Positions 39,606 through 51,012 of a DNA stretch of 64,000 bases are shown piece after piece. Source of the DNA: Manduca sexta (lineage: Eukaryota; Arthropoda; Insecta; Lepidoptera; Sphingidae); assembly GCF_014839805.1 (NCBI RefSeq), contig NC_051134.1:9331170-9395169 (forward strand), given 5' to 3'. Numbering within the stretch: the first letter of the stretch is position 1; each line of letters opens with the position of its first letter. The position numbers and the translations under genes were made by a program. The notes under the pieces were generated by a model, which saw only the letters and a program-made list of their open reading frames with translations, was not told where the DNA came from and did no database searches.

Positions 39606-40324
39606 AGACAATCACAATTGTAATTAAAAATGACACAATATCTGCAATAGTTAACGTCATCAGCGGATTTTAGTATATTTATGCGCATATTGACCTTCGT
39701 TACAATACGTACTAATACATAAAAAGTTATGAAACTATTACTTAATCTATCGAATGACCGAGATATAAAAAGAAATCTGTCCTTTGATTGTAGTTTCTAA
39801 GGAATTCCCAAATTGTTTGATAGAATGGAAAATTTTATTCGATTGTAGTATTGATATATATTTATTGTTTGATTATAGCATACATATATCGCATATTTAT
39901 TAAGAGCAGTAGTTTTCACAATTAGCTCTTGTTGGCAAACATCATTTCGAGTACCGTAAAATTAAATGTAAGCCAACGTAATATTTGAACCGCTTTTAGT
40001 AACCATCAAGTTATTTTCGATACAAAAATAAAATGTTTCAACTTAGTCTAAAGTAAGAATGTAGATAATAAAGTGCTGAGAAATTGTTAAAAGAACACAA
40101 AAGACGGTATTCCTTTGTTCTACATTTTATGTTTGTGAGATTTTCAACATCGTCATATTAATTTTTTTTAAATGACGAATCCTTAAACTCTTAATCCTAA
40201 ATGAAAGATTAGAATATTGATTTTGTTTTAAAATGTTTTGATTATATTACTTTTGTATTACTAATATCATAAATGCTAGAGTTAGTGAAAATGTTTGGAT
40301 GTTAATGTTTTGTTTGTTAATTAG

Positions 40325-40432
40325 ATATACACATGCTGATACCGGAGGGCCTCTATAGTTTTGACACTTTGTGTACGGTAGTCGCTATCCTGGGGATATA
40401 AAATATATCCTACCACCATCCTTCTTTTAAGG
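40325..40432 (-). repeat. Family B repeat fragment, minus strand
   Basis: The minus strand shows GGTGGTAGGATATATTTTAT, CCCCAGGATAGCGACTACCG and TACACAAAGTGTCAAAACTA. A second piece of the same family follows at 40713 in the other orientation. Confidence 0.65.
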
Positions 40433-40712
40433 GTTATCAATAGATTACAGGTACTGTCTAATACGTCATATCAAAACATGTTACAAGAACCAAAAGGTAC
40501 TGAAATCGTAAACGTAATTATAAAAAGCAATAACGTTAGAGACGATAAATAATCTCTACAAGCCGCTTCTAGTACATTGGTCTTGAAATAATTATCAGAG
40601 GCATATGTTCAGCAGTGAGCTTCCTGGGCTGGTAATGATTTATAAATACGTAGTATGCTATCAGAGTTTCAAGACTTATTTCCAACAGCCCGGAATTTGT
40701 GTGGACAGTCAA

Positions 40713-40802
40713 GGACTAATCATCTCTCGTCAGTCGACACTCTATTGGACCCCACTCTACTTACCATCAGGTGTGGCGGTTACTTTGCCTTGTCCGTATA
40801 AA
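40713..40802 (+). repeat. Family B repeat, 3' fragment
   Basis: AATCATCTCTCGTCAGTCGA, CACTCTATTGGACCCCACTC and TACTTACCATCAGGTGTGGC, ending in GTCCGTATAAAAAAAA. Confidence 0.7.
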
Positions 40803-42045
40803 AAAAAACTTATGAACCTTTAAAAATATTCCTTCCTTCAAAGTAGGCGATTGTAACTCCTCAAGTATTATAGATGTTCTAAGCAACAATGACCACTCAC
40901 CATCTAATGACCTACTTGCTAATTTGCTCTGATACCGCGCCTACAACCCTTCTATCATTCCCCTATTCATTTCTTTTAAGACTTGCAGCAACCTCTACAG
41001 TTTTTTCGTATTTTAAGTATCGGAACCCATTCGCTCGTACAAACCTATTAAAAAAAATAATGATTGCATTAATTAAGAATTTGGACAATTAAATCTAACC
41101 TACTCTCGCATAGTTTAACTTCACAAGGAAGTATTTCTCATTGTGTTCCTTCCTTACATTAAATGTCGTAAACTAGGTTTCGTTGTCTGAACGGCTTAGG
41201 AATACTAAATTACTTAATCTAGTGTTTTGTGAAAGTGGATATCGGTATAATCAGACACTAGTGTAGTGGTTAACGCAACGTATTAGGTTCGGTTCCGGCT
41301 TTAGTATTTTTAATACGATTTATTTTTATGTTATGTTTAAAGTAAAATTGAATGAACAAAAGCGAAATAAAAGTTAAATATAGATAATAAGGATGTTTTT
41401 TGAAATACTCAAATACAAAATTAAATCAATGAGAAACAAATGTTAAGACAATTATAGTTATAACTGACTTGAACTGCCTAAAAATATTTTGCATATAAAT
41501 TATGATTGGAGCATAATAAAAGTGAAAAACATTTCAAAACTTTGCATATTTAATAAGATATAGCTATGTTACAAAATGATTTTGATTAAAAATAACTCTT
41601 ATAAATATAATATGCATAAATATTGTGTGAACTTGAAATATCATAAACGCAAAACTGTGTACATTTCGTGGAAAGATTTTAATTCCCCATTGTTTCGATT
41701 TTTAAAAACTAGGTCTTTGTTACAAATAAGGAATTCCACGATCAGAATAACAAACGAAGAAAACTGGTCATAAATCCAACCACTCAATTAGAATTCAAAC
41801 AGAAACATCTAAAACAAGACCAGACTGTCTCTTATGTAAAATGTTATCCAGAAACGAGATTTGAACTCTATTACGTATAAAATAGATCATACATGCAAAT
41901 ACACTTTGCTCCAACAATATCGGACCGTCGCAATTCCCGCCCCATCTTCGGATGAAAGAAAAAATAATCAACGCACACACGTAAAGTCAAATCACAACAA
42001 GCGAAAGCGTTTGCAACATTTATATATGAAACTACTTACACGAGG

Positions 42046-42052
42046 TATAAAA
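42046..42052 (+). promoter_or_regulatory. TATA box of the second PYPV-repeat gene
   Basis: TATAAAA lies 66 bases before the ATG at 42118, putting transcription start near 42076 and giving a leader of about 40 nt, similar to the first gene. No clear initiator was seen. Confidence 0.65.
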
Positions 42053-42117
42053 TCAGAGAGCAGCCGGCTTACAACACACTCCGGCATTACATTCGCTGAA
42101 CAACAAGCTAAGCGAAA

Positions 42118-43560
42118 ATGAAGCTATTGGTTAGTAGAAAAATAAAAAAAAATGTGAATTAAAAAAGTGTATGAAAAGTGTGTGATGTGTATGATTTGTG
42201 TTGAGTGACATGTATAAACATCGCAAATAAAATATGATAAAGCTAAACATAAGTTTCTAGATCGGCGTTGCGTAATTGAAAATTTCCTGATTTGCATAAC
42301 AATTTGGCCGGCAGTGTACAAATTGTTCGAAACCCACATAGAACGGCACTTCCCTGTTGTAGTGATATTGCGTTTTTGATTTAGTTTATTCATATTTAAA
42401 AGTAACAGTCATCATTCAAAGCTCTCTAATTGCAACTCATTGTTTAGACTTCAACGAACATCCTGTTTGCAAAAATTGTGTTTATAATTTGTTTTTCCGT
42501 TTTTCAGAGGGCATCCTTATTCCTGGCCGTGGCAATAAGCCTGGCTTCGGCAGAGGAAAAGGCTGAGGAGACCAAGGCTTTAGAGTCAAAGAAGCAGGAC
42601 AAGAGAGGTCTGTCAGAGTACTACGGCGATTTCGACGGCGGTCATGGAGGACATGGGGACTTCGGCCACGGACATGAAGAGCACGTGAAGACCATCACTG
42701 TTGTCAAAAAAGTGCCTGTGCCGTACCCCGTGGAGAAGCATATCCCTGTACCCGTAGAGAAACACGTCCCAGTACCTGTGAAGGTCCCGGTCCCCCACCC
42801 CTACCCAGTCGTGAAGACCGTACACTTCCCAGTCAAGGAGTACATCAAGGTGCCAGAATACATCCCCAAGCCCTACCCAGTCACCAAACACGTGCCAGTT
42901 CCCGTAAAAGTACACGTGGACAACCCTGTCCCGGTGAAAGTTTACGAGCATGTGCCAATTCCAGTGGAGAAGCACATCCCTGTGCCCGTGAAGGTGCCAA
43001 TCCCCCACCCCTACCCCGTTGAGAAACATGTTCCTGTACCAGTGAAGATACCCGTCAAGGTGCACGTTCCATACCCTGTTGAGAAGATCATCCACTACCC
43101 AGTCAAGGTACCAGTCGACCACCCAGTACCAGTGCACGTCGACAAGCCAATCCCGGTTCCAGTAGAGAAGCCAGTGCCTTACCCGGTTGAGAAGGAAGTA
43201 CCATACCCGGTCAAGGTACCCTACGATAACCCAGTGCCAGTGCATGTTGAGAAACCGGTGCCGTACCCAGTTAAGGTGCCCGTGCCAGCGCCGTACCCGG
43301 TTGAGAAAGTGATCCCCTACCCGGTTGAGAAGAACGTCCCCATCCCGGTGAAGATCCCGGTCGACAGGCCCTACCCCGTGCATATTGAGAAGCATGTGCC
43401 GCATTATGTGGAAAAGCACGTTCCATACACAGTGAAGGTGGCAGTGCCCGTGATCCAACACGAGCATCATCACGAAGGCCATCACCACGAGGTGCACGAG
43501 GCCATCGACGAAGGCCACGGCGGCTCCGAGGGAGGCTACGACGAACACCACCACCATTAA
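42118..43560 (+). CDS. Secreted Pro/Val-rich PYPV-repeat protein, paralogue, 354 aa
   Basis: Two exons: 42118-42129 (four codons, MKLL) and 42508-43560, with a 378-bp phase-0 intron (GTTAGT donor, TTTTTCAG acceptor). Splicing gives MKLLRASLFLAVAISLASA, a 19-residue signal peptide; the frame extension into the intron (42478 onward) is not the true start. Residues 20-37 are charged and end in Lys-Arg followed by Gly-Leu, exactly as in the paralogue. A short Gly/His stretch comes next, then, from about residue 66, PYPVEKHVPVPVKVPV-type repeats and a His/Glu/Gly-rich tail ending in four histidines. There is no cysteine and no tryptophan. The C-terminal block (DRPYPVHIEKHVP) aligns collinearly with the 8.5-kb gene, which supports whole-gene duplication. 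Probably extracellular matrix or cuticle; function is inferred from composition only. Confidence 0.88.
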
Positions 43561-43950
43561 AGAACTGATCTCTTCGTATCCTTTAGCTTTAAAATGTTAT
43601 CTTGTGTTTAGTATTGTTTTACACACGACTGTCGTGAGTTACTATGTAAATATTAATTATAAAAATTGTGATAATTTATTTTGAAGTTTTATTGCACTTT
43701 CACAAAGTGGAGAAATCAATGTATTTACTCCAATATCACTCGCATTACGAAGTTTATTTTTATGTTTCGAAATGGTCGACACGCAAAAATTATTGCAATA
43801 ATTTCCAATTTGTTGAGATTACTGAAATTTTAATAACATCCCAAGAAATGTATCTCTTGTTATGCAACACGTATTAATATTTAAACATTAAATATTATAT
43901 TCAAATATTTGCAACACAAATATCAATAGCCTATATGTTTAAAAGATTAT

Positions 43951-43956
43951 AATAAA
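43951..43956 (+). other. Poly(A) signal AATAAA (ATTAAA at 43887 is an alternative)
   Basis: First exact AATAAA after the stop at 43560. The variant ATTAAA at 43887-43892 could be used instead. Either gives a 3' UTR of 330-400 nt. Confidence 0.5.
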
Positions 43957-44569
43957 ATATTAAAATAGTGTTGGGGAATAGTGGAGGCCATATTAACCAG
44001 ACTCCACACTCTCGCATTTAAAATGTATTGTTTTTAGAATATTTATACATATTTGATAAATATTAATCGTATTTCAAATAACAATTTCGCATGGTATTCC
44101 TATAGTATAAAGTTGTCTTTTGCAAACAAAATACTTTCGCTCATACATAAATAATAACTCATAATACGAGGTCAAAGTATCAACGAAACATGAAATATTA
44201 ATGAAAAATCACAATTTGAATAAACAATTGGAAACCTGTTGCAGAAGAATAATATAATTAGAAAAAATTGGGCAATTTGGTTTTCGATTCAGCGTAAAGA
44301 AAACGTAAAATTGTTAAATGGATTCACTTTCCTTTTTATGCTAATTGAAAAAAATTACCTCACCTGTATAGCTATAGTTGAATACAGACATATACAAATA
44401 AGGATAGATATATGATTGTACATACTTAGGCAAATAAATGCTAAAAACTTAACAAAAATGTTATGGATGTTCCATTTTCAAAATTATATCAACGTAAATT
44501 TACTAGTGAATATTTGAAATTAGTATACAACTATATTTTGTGCTTAACCATTACTGATTTTTCTGTTAA

Positions 44570-44715
44570 GTATCAGGCCTGAGTTTGGAATTTGTGCCCG
44601 ATATGGCGATAGGCTCGCCAACTATCACATCATGGGGCGGAACACACGTGGTGAAAAATGGTTGCCCTGGTTGCGCCTGAGCAAACCGCTTCGGGGATAA
44701 ATGCTGGATGTTTGT
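44570..44715 (+). repeat. SINE family D, 5'-truncated
   Basis: GCCTGAGTTTGGAATTTGTG, ATATGGCGATAGGCTCGCC, ACTATCACATCATGGGGCGG and GGTTGCGCCTGAGC..TTCGGGGATAAATGC. Confidence 0.75.
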
Positions 44716-45944
44716 ATTTTGTCTTCAGTCAGGCAGGGCCGTATGGAATTACATGACTGAAGTTACGACTGATCAGCGAAATTACGCAGCAGTCTGACAA
44801 GTGTGCAGCAAACCATGCATAGTTAAATACGATACAGCTTGGGAACGGTTGGCCCAATATGCAAGAGTTTTTCTCTATATCATTGAATACGTGGGAACAA
44901 GTCTTGTATTCTAATGGGAACTTTTTGTTTGTTAGGTATCAACGTATAGCCAATTATCTATACCATACCTATTGTATTGAAGCAATGAGAAGTACAATGA
45001 GCTTTAAATGTATGTTAGTTCAAATATACTGATGTTATTTTTTTTTTCGATGAATGCTGTGACACCTTAGAATGTTGTGTATTAAAGTGTATTATTACTG
45101 TTATATATGATTGGAGCTAGTTATAATTAAATAACTACTGGCTGTCCTAATTAAATAAATAAAAACATATTATTAAATCTAAAAGTACAAAACTTAAACC
45201 TTCTTATGACAATCTACGTAACAATTGAAACAAGAAAGAAATAGTAGTAGTTTTGAATTTGAAAGATGAAAATAATAAATAAATTCGATTAAGAACAAAA
45301 TAAAACCCTGAAACGCGAGTAATGATGGAAAAAAATATAATTCTAAACTTCTTGTAAGAATGCATTATATAATAAGCAAAAATAATTCAACCATAAATTA
45401 ACATATCATCTAAACCAAATAGCCTTGAATTAATTATAAAAATCAACTTTAATTTGTCAAAGTGCTTGACAGTTATGTATATTTATAATAAATATGTCGA
45501 AATAATGCATCATTATAAAGAAGATTTGCAATCTTGCATCAACCATTCAATACTTATGTTTTGACATTTATATTTTATTCATTTCATAGTTTAAGTTAGA
45601 ATGACCTCTTTCTCTTAAGGTCATGACCATTTAAAAGTTATATTATTTTTGTTTTGAACCTTCCCTGTACTGGGAATAGGAATCCTTCTTTTTTTAAATT
45701 GGTCTCGTTCCGAGGATAAAAAGTTCGCTGATGTTTTAGAACTTATTAGATCTACTATAAAAATATTTTTGACGACCAAAACTTGGTGGCGTCCCTCGAC
45801 GGTCGCCACAATTAATTCGACTTATCTTCATGATTTTATTTAACTCTTAACGAGTCTTGACAAAATTGAGATTAGACGTGGTGTTTTCAGAATTCAGAAT
45901 AGCTTGTAACATAGTTTATTCTCAAACTATTTTCACTACATAGG

Positions 45945-46180
45945 TAGGATATATTTTATATCCGCGCGGATAGCGACCACCCACACAAGGTGTTCAAACC
46001 TTAGTCGCCCACGTAAGTGTGTCGTGTTCCGGAATCAGCCTGTGTATCCGGTGCCAAAAGGCCGGCATTATTGTGTCGACAATCTAAGTGTAATCAGCTC
46101 GTCAGTCGATATTCTATTGGACCCAACTCCACTTACCATCAGGTGCAGTAAGTTCACATTGCAGTGCTTGTATAAAAAAG
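45945..46180 (+). repeat. Family B repeat, full length
   Basis: GGTAGGATATATTTTATATC, GGATAGCGACCACC, ACACAAGGTGTTCAAACC, CGTAAGTGTGTCGTGTTCCG, AAGGCCGGCATTATTGTGTC and CTCGTCAGTCGATATTCTAT, ending in CACTTACCATCAGGTGCAGT. It is a reference copy for the family. The 61-codon frame over it is a by-product. Confidence 0.8.
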
Positions 46181-47274
46181 AACATCGTGAAGAAGGCAAG
46201 CATAAATGACATAGCAATTTCATCACCTGTGATGACAATCATTAAATCTTAATCCATAACACTTTATAATGTGAACGTCCATGAGTATACAATTACGTAG
46301 TGTTATGCGGAAACATGGTCCGTATGTTGCGAAATTTAGGCGGTATGTGTTAGTAAACATGGTCTGATGAGTGAGGAATTGAGATACGATGGATTTCAAA
46401 GTAGCCTTAAAATTTCTTCGAACCAGAGAAGCATGCTTATAGCATCTTACCTTGAAAACTTGCTTGCTATTTGGTACTAAAAATGTTATGTTTACATATT
46501 TGTTTTTTTTTTAATATTTATGGTGTAAAATAAAGTTTTAAATATATGATAAAGGTTTATAATAGTATTTAATTAGTAATAATTAATCTTTGATGAATGA
46601 GAAATTTAAGAAATACCCTTCTACGCCATAATATTATGTCCTCTGATAGAAAATTATAAAATACTGAAATTATGCGCCTAATGGCGTGAAGTGGTTGCCT
46701 TAGTGTGGTTCAGCATTTAGCTTGATATTTGTATAATCTTTTTTTAAAGATTTCAATGTGACAATTGTCAATCCAAATAAAAGAAAAAAACTCGAAATCG
46801 TTAATATTTTTTTCTCTTAATTAGCAATTGCGATATTTATTATTAAGTATCATTTTACACAAGCTAGTTTTGCTCTAAATTAATTTGAATTAGAAAATTA
46901 CTCTTATTTTGGTACACTTATCCTTGTTCTTCTACTTGTATACATAGGAACTACATAATAGCATCTTTTTCTCATCAACTATCGGCCTACATTGAAGTAC
47001 ATAAGAGCTTAGATCTTCAATTTCCTTCAATAATCACTACATCATTAAGATTCTTCGTTGTTTCTTATATAACAGTTATATAATGTCAGCGATGGCACGT
47101 GGTTATTGTAAAACCAAGTAATATAATCATTTGATCTTCTCTCAAGAATATCGCCGTCAAGTCTATCTATTTGGTAGATTTAATATATAATTTACTAAAA
47201 ACTAACTCCAGTTGTTTACCCTCATTGAAGTCTTAGTTAATAGCATCATAAATTGTTCATAGGAATTTTGCACT

Positions 47275-47360
47275 GTAATATTTCCTGCGTACTTGGCTGC
47301 TCCTCTGGGTCAAGATTGGTCACCGTGGCCGAAATTCGGTTAGAAAGGTATCAATTATAG
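47275..47360 (-). repeat. Family E repeat fragment, inverted
   Basis: The minus strand reads CCGAATTTCGGCCACGGTGA then GCCAAGTACGCAGGAAATAT, matching the copy at 15715-15875. Confidence 0.6.
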
Positions 47361-48171
47361 GAATTTTAAGAACGTATTCTGTTAAATTATTATCGATGTA
47401 GAAAGTTCTGTTAAGTTTTATAGAGTACCTTGGAAGATTGTATTTACTAATTTAGCCGTTAACGTAAACAAGGGCCATATGGATTTTTTATTTTATATAA
47501 AGATATTTAGCCATTTCAAGCAACAGTAAGATTTATACTACAAAAGCAACTCATGCTACCGCCATCAAATACATTAGGCGTCTTATATCATGATCATAAA
47601 TTTATTACTCAACAAATATTTTCATGTCAACTATATTTCCCGATTCAACTTTTCCAAGCACAAAGCACTCAATCAGCATTCTTTATCCTCATTACACAAG
47701 AGGTAATTGAACGTAACACGCTCTGGAGTCATAAAAATATCTCTCGCCCTCTAGGGAAAGTCAGCGTAACCTATAGGTCTGGAATAATCTAAGCAATGTG
47801 ACATGAATTCTATATTGTGGTTGGACTGACTTCCTATTTTTTGTTGCGTAACATTAATTGATGTTTAAGTAGAAACTAGAATTAAGTTGTTTACGGAAAA
47901 GGCAGTTGTAATGTATTTTTGTCGAAAATTTATGGTTTAAATAATTGTACTGTATTTAAATTATAAAAATACTGCCCAAAATTATAAGCAATTAATATTT
48001 TTTTAAATATTTAGGTTCATATTTGGTTATGCATAGTCATATCCAATTAACATGCCTGTGTCAGAAAAAGATATGTTATCAAACATATTAGGTTCACGTA
48101 TAAAAATACAGTCCTAAAAAAGAGATGGCTTCAAGTTTTTAAATTATCGTCAAGCTGAAATATTGACTTAC

Positions 48172-51012
48172 CTTATATACGGGATGTTGGCAGGCACGTG
48201 GTACTTGGAGCCAGGGTCGAAGTCCAACTCGGAGCGAAGGACTGGCGGCTTCACGCCTTGATACTGTTCTCTAAGAATAAAAATATTATATTATTAGTTT
48301 TTCCCGTGCAAAAAAAATCGTAGATATGTGTTTCAAGTATGTACACGCAGTCGAAGTGCTTATGATTAATACTAGCTTTTGCTCGCAGCTTCGCTCGCGT
48401 GAAGGAGTTTTTCAATGCAATGCTGACTATTTAATGGATGTTATTATTATACATATAAACCTTCCTCTTGAATCACTCTATCTATTAAAAAAGACAGAGA
48501 AAGCGACTTTGATTTATACTATGTAGTGATACAGATATTGATTTCACGAATTACGTTTTTCTTCTCTTTTCATAGTAAGTGATGTCTCGAAAATTATAAA
48601 ATATAATATATTATACATGTTTAACCCTATCGTCTAAGTGTACCTTCCTAACTTCGTCTGTTTTTGTTTTAGTACTACATATTTTTGGTCTGAGTCTTTA
48701 GAAAGCTTAGCCTCATCGTTCTCATGATTGATAACTTAATTAAGTACCTATTGTTAGTATGATTTTGTACTTATAAAAAATATAGACACCGCGTCAATAA
48801 TATAACCAATAATCATCTTGCACGCAATTCGATCTAGATAATACGGTAATTGCAAAATATGAAATATTAATACGCATTGCAAGTATAAGTATGTTATGTC
48901 AAAACAATCATGAGACAATTTGGGCCAGTTGGCTAATTCGGCTTGCATTACGTCATAATGGCTGATGTTTGAACGCACTTCGTCGATTTACTTTTATTAA
49001 GACTGTGCCAATAATGCCAATAGCGAAATGAGTTCAATATTTTGTAGAAAGAAATTAGGTATAACCTATTAAAATATATTAGGTTTTAAAGCTGTTTTGG
49101 AAATGATCTATCTATATTAAATGATCTTGGAGTTAAGTGACAAGATATAAGATCCGTCATAACTTCGTGGTTGTAGCGAGATCCAAAAGACTTACAAATA
49201 ATGGTGGACTAAATAGTCGGAATTCTATCCATAGAAGGCCAATAACTAATAATGAGATGTAATTAGTATAATCATATACTTCTTGTAGAATATATAAGGT
49301 TTCAATGAAAAAGTAAGTTCAAAAACTTTCTGTAATGTATTATAATTATTTCTTATGTTTACGCGAATGTTAGACATTGAAATAAAACTATTTTACGGAT
49401 TTCTTCGCGGTGTTTTATATCATAATTTCTTCCGGATGTTTCGAAGACTTTGCAGCCTTGATAGTCATAAGTGACCCTTCTCCCTCCCGCCGTGATGATG
49501 ATGAAGAATAGTTTTATTTCAATGTATTCTGTATTACCAAAAACTACTTCTGTTTTCATTTAGTACTGAATTAAAAGGAAAGAGAATTCCGCTACCCGCT
49601 AAGGCCTAGCTATTGGAGCGCTACTTTTGCTTTCATCCGAGAATTGAACCCGTTATATGCAAGTCAAGGTTGAGTAACACCATCACTTTTAAACAAACCA
49701 GTTCACTCTCCTATTATCAATGTTACGTTATAAACGGTTTGTACTTCGTATAATGCGGAAGATCTTTTATTTTTAGACTGTGGTATTGGTACATGCTGCC
49801 TTCTTAATACATCGAACTTATACGTGGCGAAATGTGGATTTGGTAAACCCTCGCCTGTCGTCTCGTCATTTATTTTGAACATTTGATAAAATTTCATCTG
49901 CCTACCCAGAAAGAGGAACAAGCCTGATGCTAAGTATGGTATAAGGGAAATTAAGATCTTTCTCATGTGACAAATTGTGTGCTAGTTGAATCAACAGAAT
50001 TTCTCTAAGTTTAGTTTGTGGATTGACTATCTATTTATATTTCCATCTAAAATAAACTAAACTAATTAGTTTGAGTTTGTTTACTATGTTAGGTAATATC
50101 TTAAAATAAACTCATTATTATTTTTATAAAAGTTTTTCCTAGCATAATTAAATGCAGATTTCCTTGCCCGTTCTTCTCTGGTGAGTACTGCTTTCCGAAC
50201 TGGTGGTAGAGCTAATATTGATGGAATCTGAATAATGTATTACATTTCACGGGTTCAAATAAATCATTTCACTTCATTTCAATCACATTAAAATAACATT
50301 TCCATCAAACTTAATTACATTAATGTTCACACATTGTTGGCTGCTCATTGCTGTTACTAGAACATTATATAACATTTTAATTCCACATGATTATAGATAA
50401 TGAATTTATTGATTATGAAGTGAGCGTCCAGGTTACGTCCTGATGCGTAATTTCTTCGTCCATTAGACCGTAAGTATTATGTCACGTTATTTGTTTACTG
50501 AGGACATTAATATCACTTAAGGAATCAACATCATGTAGTTCTAGTTTTATTGTAGTATCTATTACATTATAAGCATTGATTGCATCGGTCAATTTTTATG
50601 ACACCGATTTGCTGTGACCTGTTAATGCTTTGGCCGCCTTAAGAAATTGTATTCTTTCGGTTTTTCAATAGACTAGAAAATGGTACCTGCAATTCGCTCA
50701 CCCGATGATAACTTCTTAGTTCAAGATAAGATTTAGCAGTATAAAAATAAAAAAAAAAACCAACAAACCTAAGCCTCCACCAATGACAATTGTACTGTTC
50801 CTTCCTAACGTCTCCTGTGAAGACGTCCCACCTCCACCGGTCCATCACCAGGGCAAATGGCAGGAAGGCCAACTTGTCCATGGCTTGCGTGAACAGATAG
50901 TTGATGTCGTGGGCTGTGTCATCCACGGACCGCTGCACGAGACCCAGGGTTTGGAGATGGCGAGGAGACGCTACTGACAGGGCGATAGTCTCACCAATTG
51001 CCTCGTGGAAAC
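48172..51012 (-). CDS. Angiotensin-converting-enzyme-like (peptidase M2) gene, two internal exons
   Basis: Minus-strand exons 51012-50769 (244 nt) and 48270-48172 (99 nt) are joined by a 2498-bp GT-AG intron with matching phase (AG|A giving Arg). The first encodes [14 protein letters not shown], then [11 protein letters not shown] and [10 protein letters not shown] up to WWRLR; the second encodes [27 protein letters not shown]. Both align directly with the ACE family. The FHE glutamate matches the third zinc ligand. K and H in SKYH and Y and R in PYIR match the residues of human testis ACE that bind substrate carboxylate and chloride (K511, H513, Y520, R522). No stop or frameshift is seen. 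The preceding HEMGH exon and the following YFVSF exon were not found, so this is either a gene with very large introns or a partial duplicate. Confidence 0.9.
48372..48532 (+). repeat. Family G repeat, truncated
   Basis: GCTTTTGCTCGCAGCTTCGC, then GACTATTTAATGGATGTTAT, TACATATAAACCTTCCTCTT, GACAGAGAAAGCGACTTTG and TATACTATGTAGTGATA. Same order as 27473-27768. Confidence 0.7.
49340..49555 (+). repeat. Family C repeat in the ACE-like intron
   Basis: TTTCTTATGTTTACGCGAAT, GGATTTCTTCGCGGTGTTTT, TTCCGGATGTTTCGAAGACT, TTTGCAGCCTTGATAGTCAT and a GATGATGATGAAGAATAG end. Lies between the two ACE-like exons. Confidence 0.7.
50165..50285 (-). repeat. Family F repeat in the ACE-like intron
   Basis: The minus strand reads AAATGATTTATTTGAACCCG, then ACCACCAGTTCGGAAAGCAG and CTCACCAGAGAAGAACGGGC, matching 27075-27235 closely. 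Confidence 0.75.

Larger units (their letters stand above)
10200..42000. other. 32-kb gene-less interval between the two paralogues
   Basis: I found no exon I can defend in this interval. It holds at least 20 recognisable repeat copies (listed individually), hairpins, a minisatellite and simple repeats. Blocks such as 10370-12000, 20100-22460, 23150-26220 and 39620-40320 are AT-rich with nothing I can name. Slightly GC-richer patches at 18530-18800, 19200-19330, 23970-24100 and 38560-38720 may be regulatory or decayed sequence but carry no convincing frame. Confidence 0.55.
43960..48171. other. AT-rich interval without exons
   Basis: I searched the minus strand here for the ACE-like gene's missing C-terminal exons and found none. 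The interval contains a family D SINE, a family B repeat and a family E fragment (listed). The rest is AT-rich with nothing I can name. Confidence 0.5.

Noticed and set aside
41245..41312. tRNA-like stretch (AGTGTAGTGGTTAACGCA, GGTTCGGTTCCGGC)
   Set aside because: Anticodon and acceptor stems do not form; most likely a decayed SINE head.
42613..43557. 314-codon open frame antisense to the second PYPV-repeat gene
   Set aside because: Same explanation: biased codons of a Pro/Val repeat leave the opposite strand open.
50783..50977. 64-codon plus frame opposite the ACE-like exon
   Set aside because: Antisense shadow of a clearly conserved exon on the minus strand.
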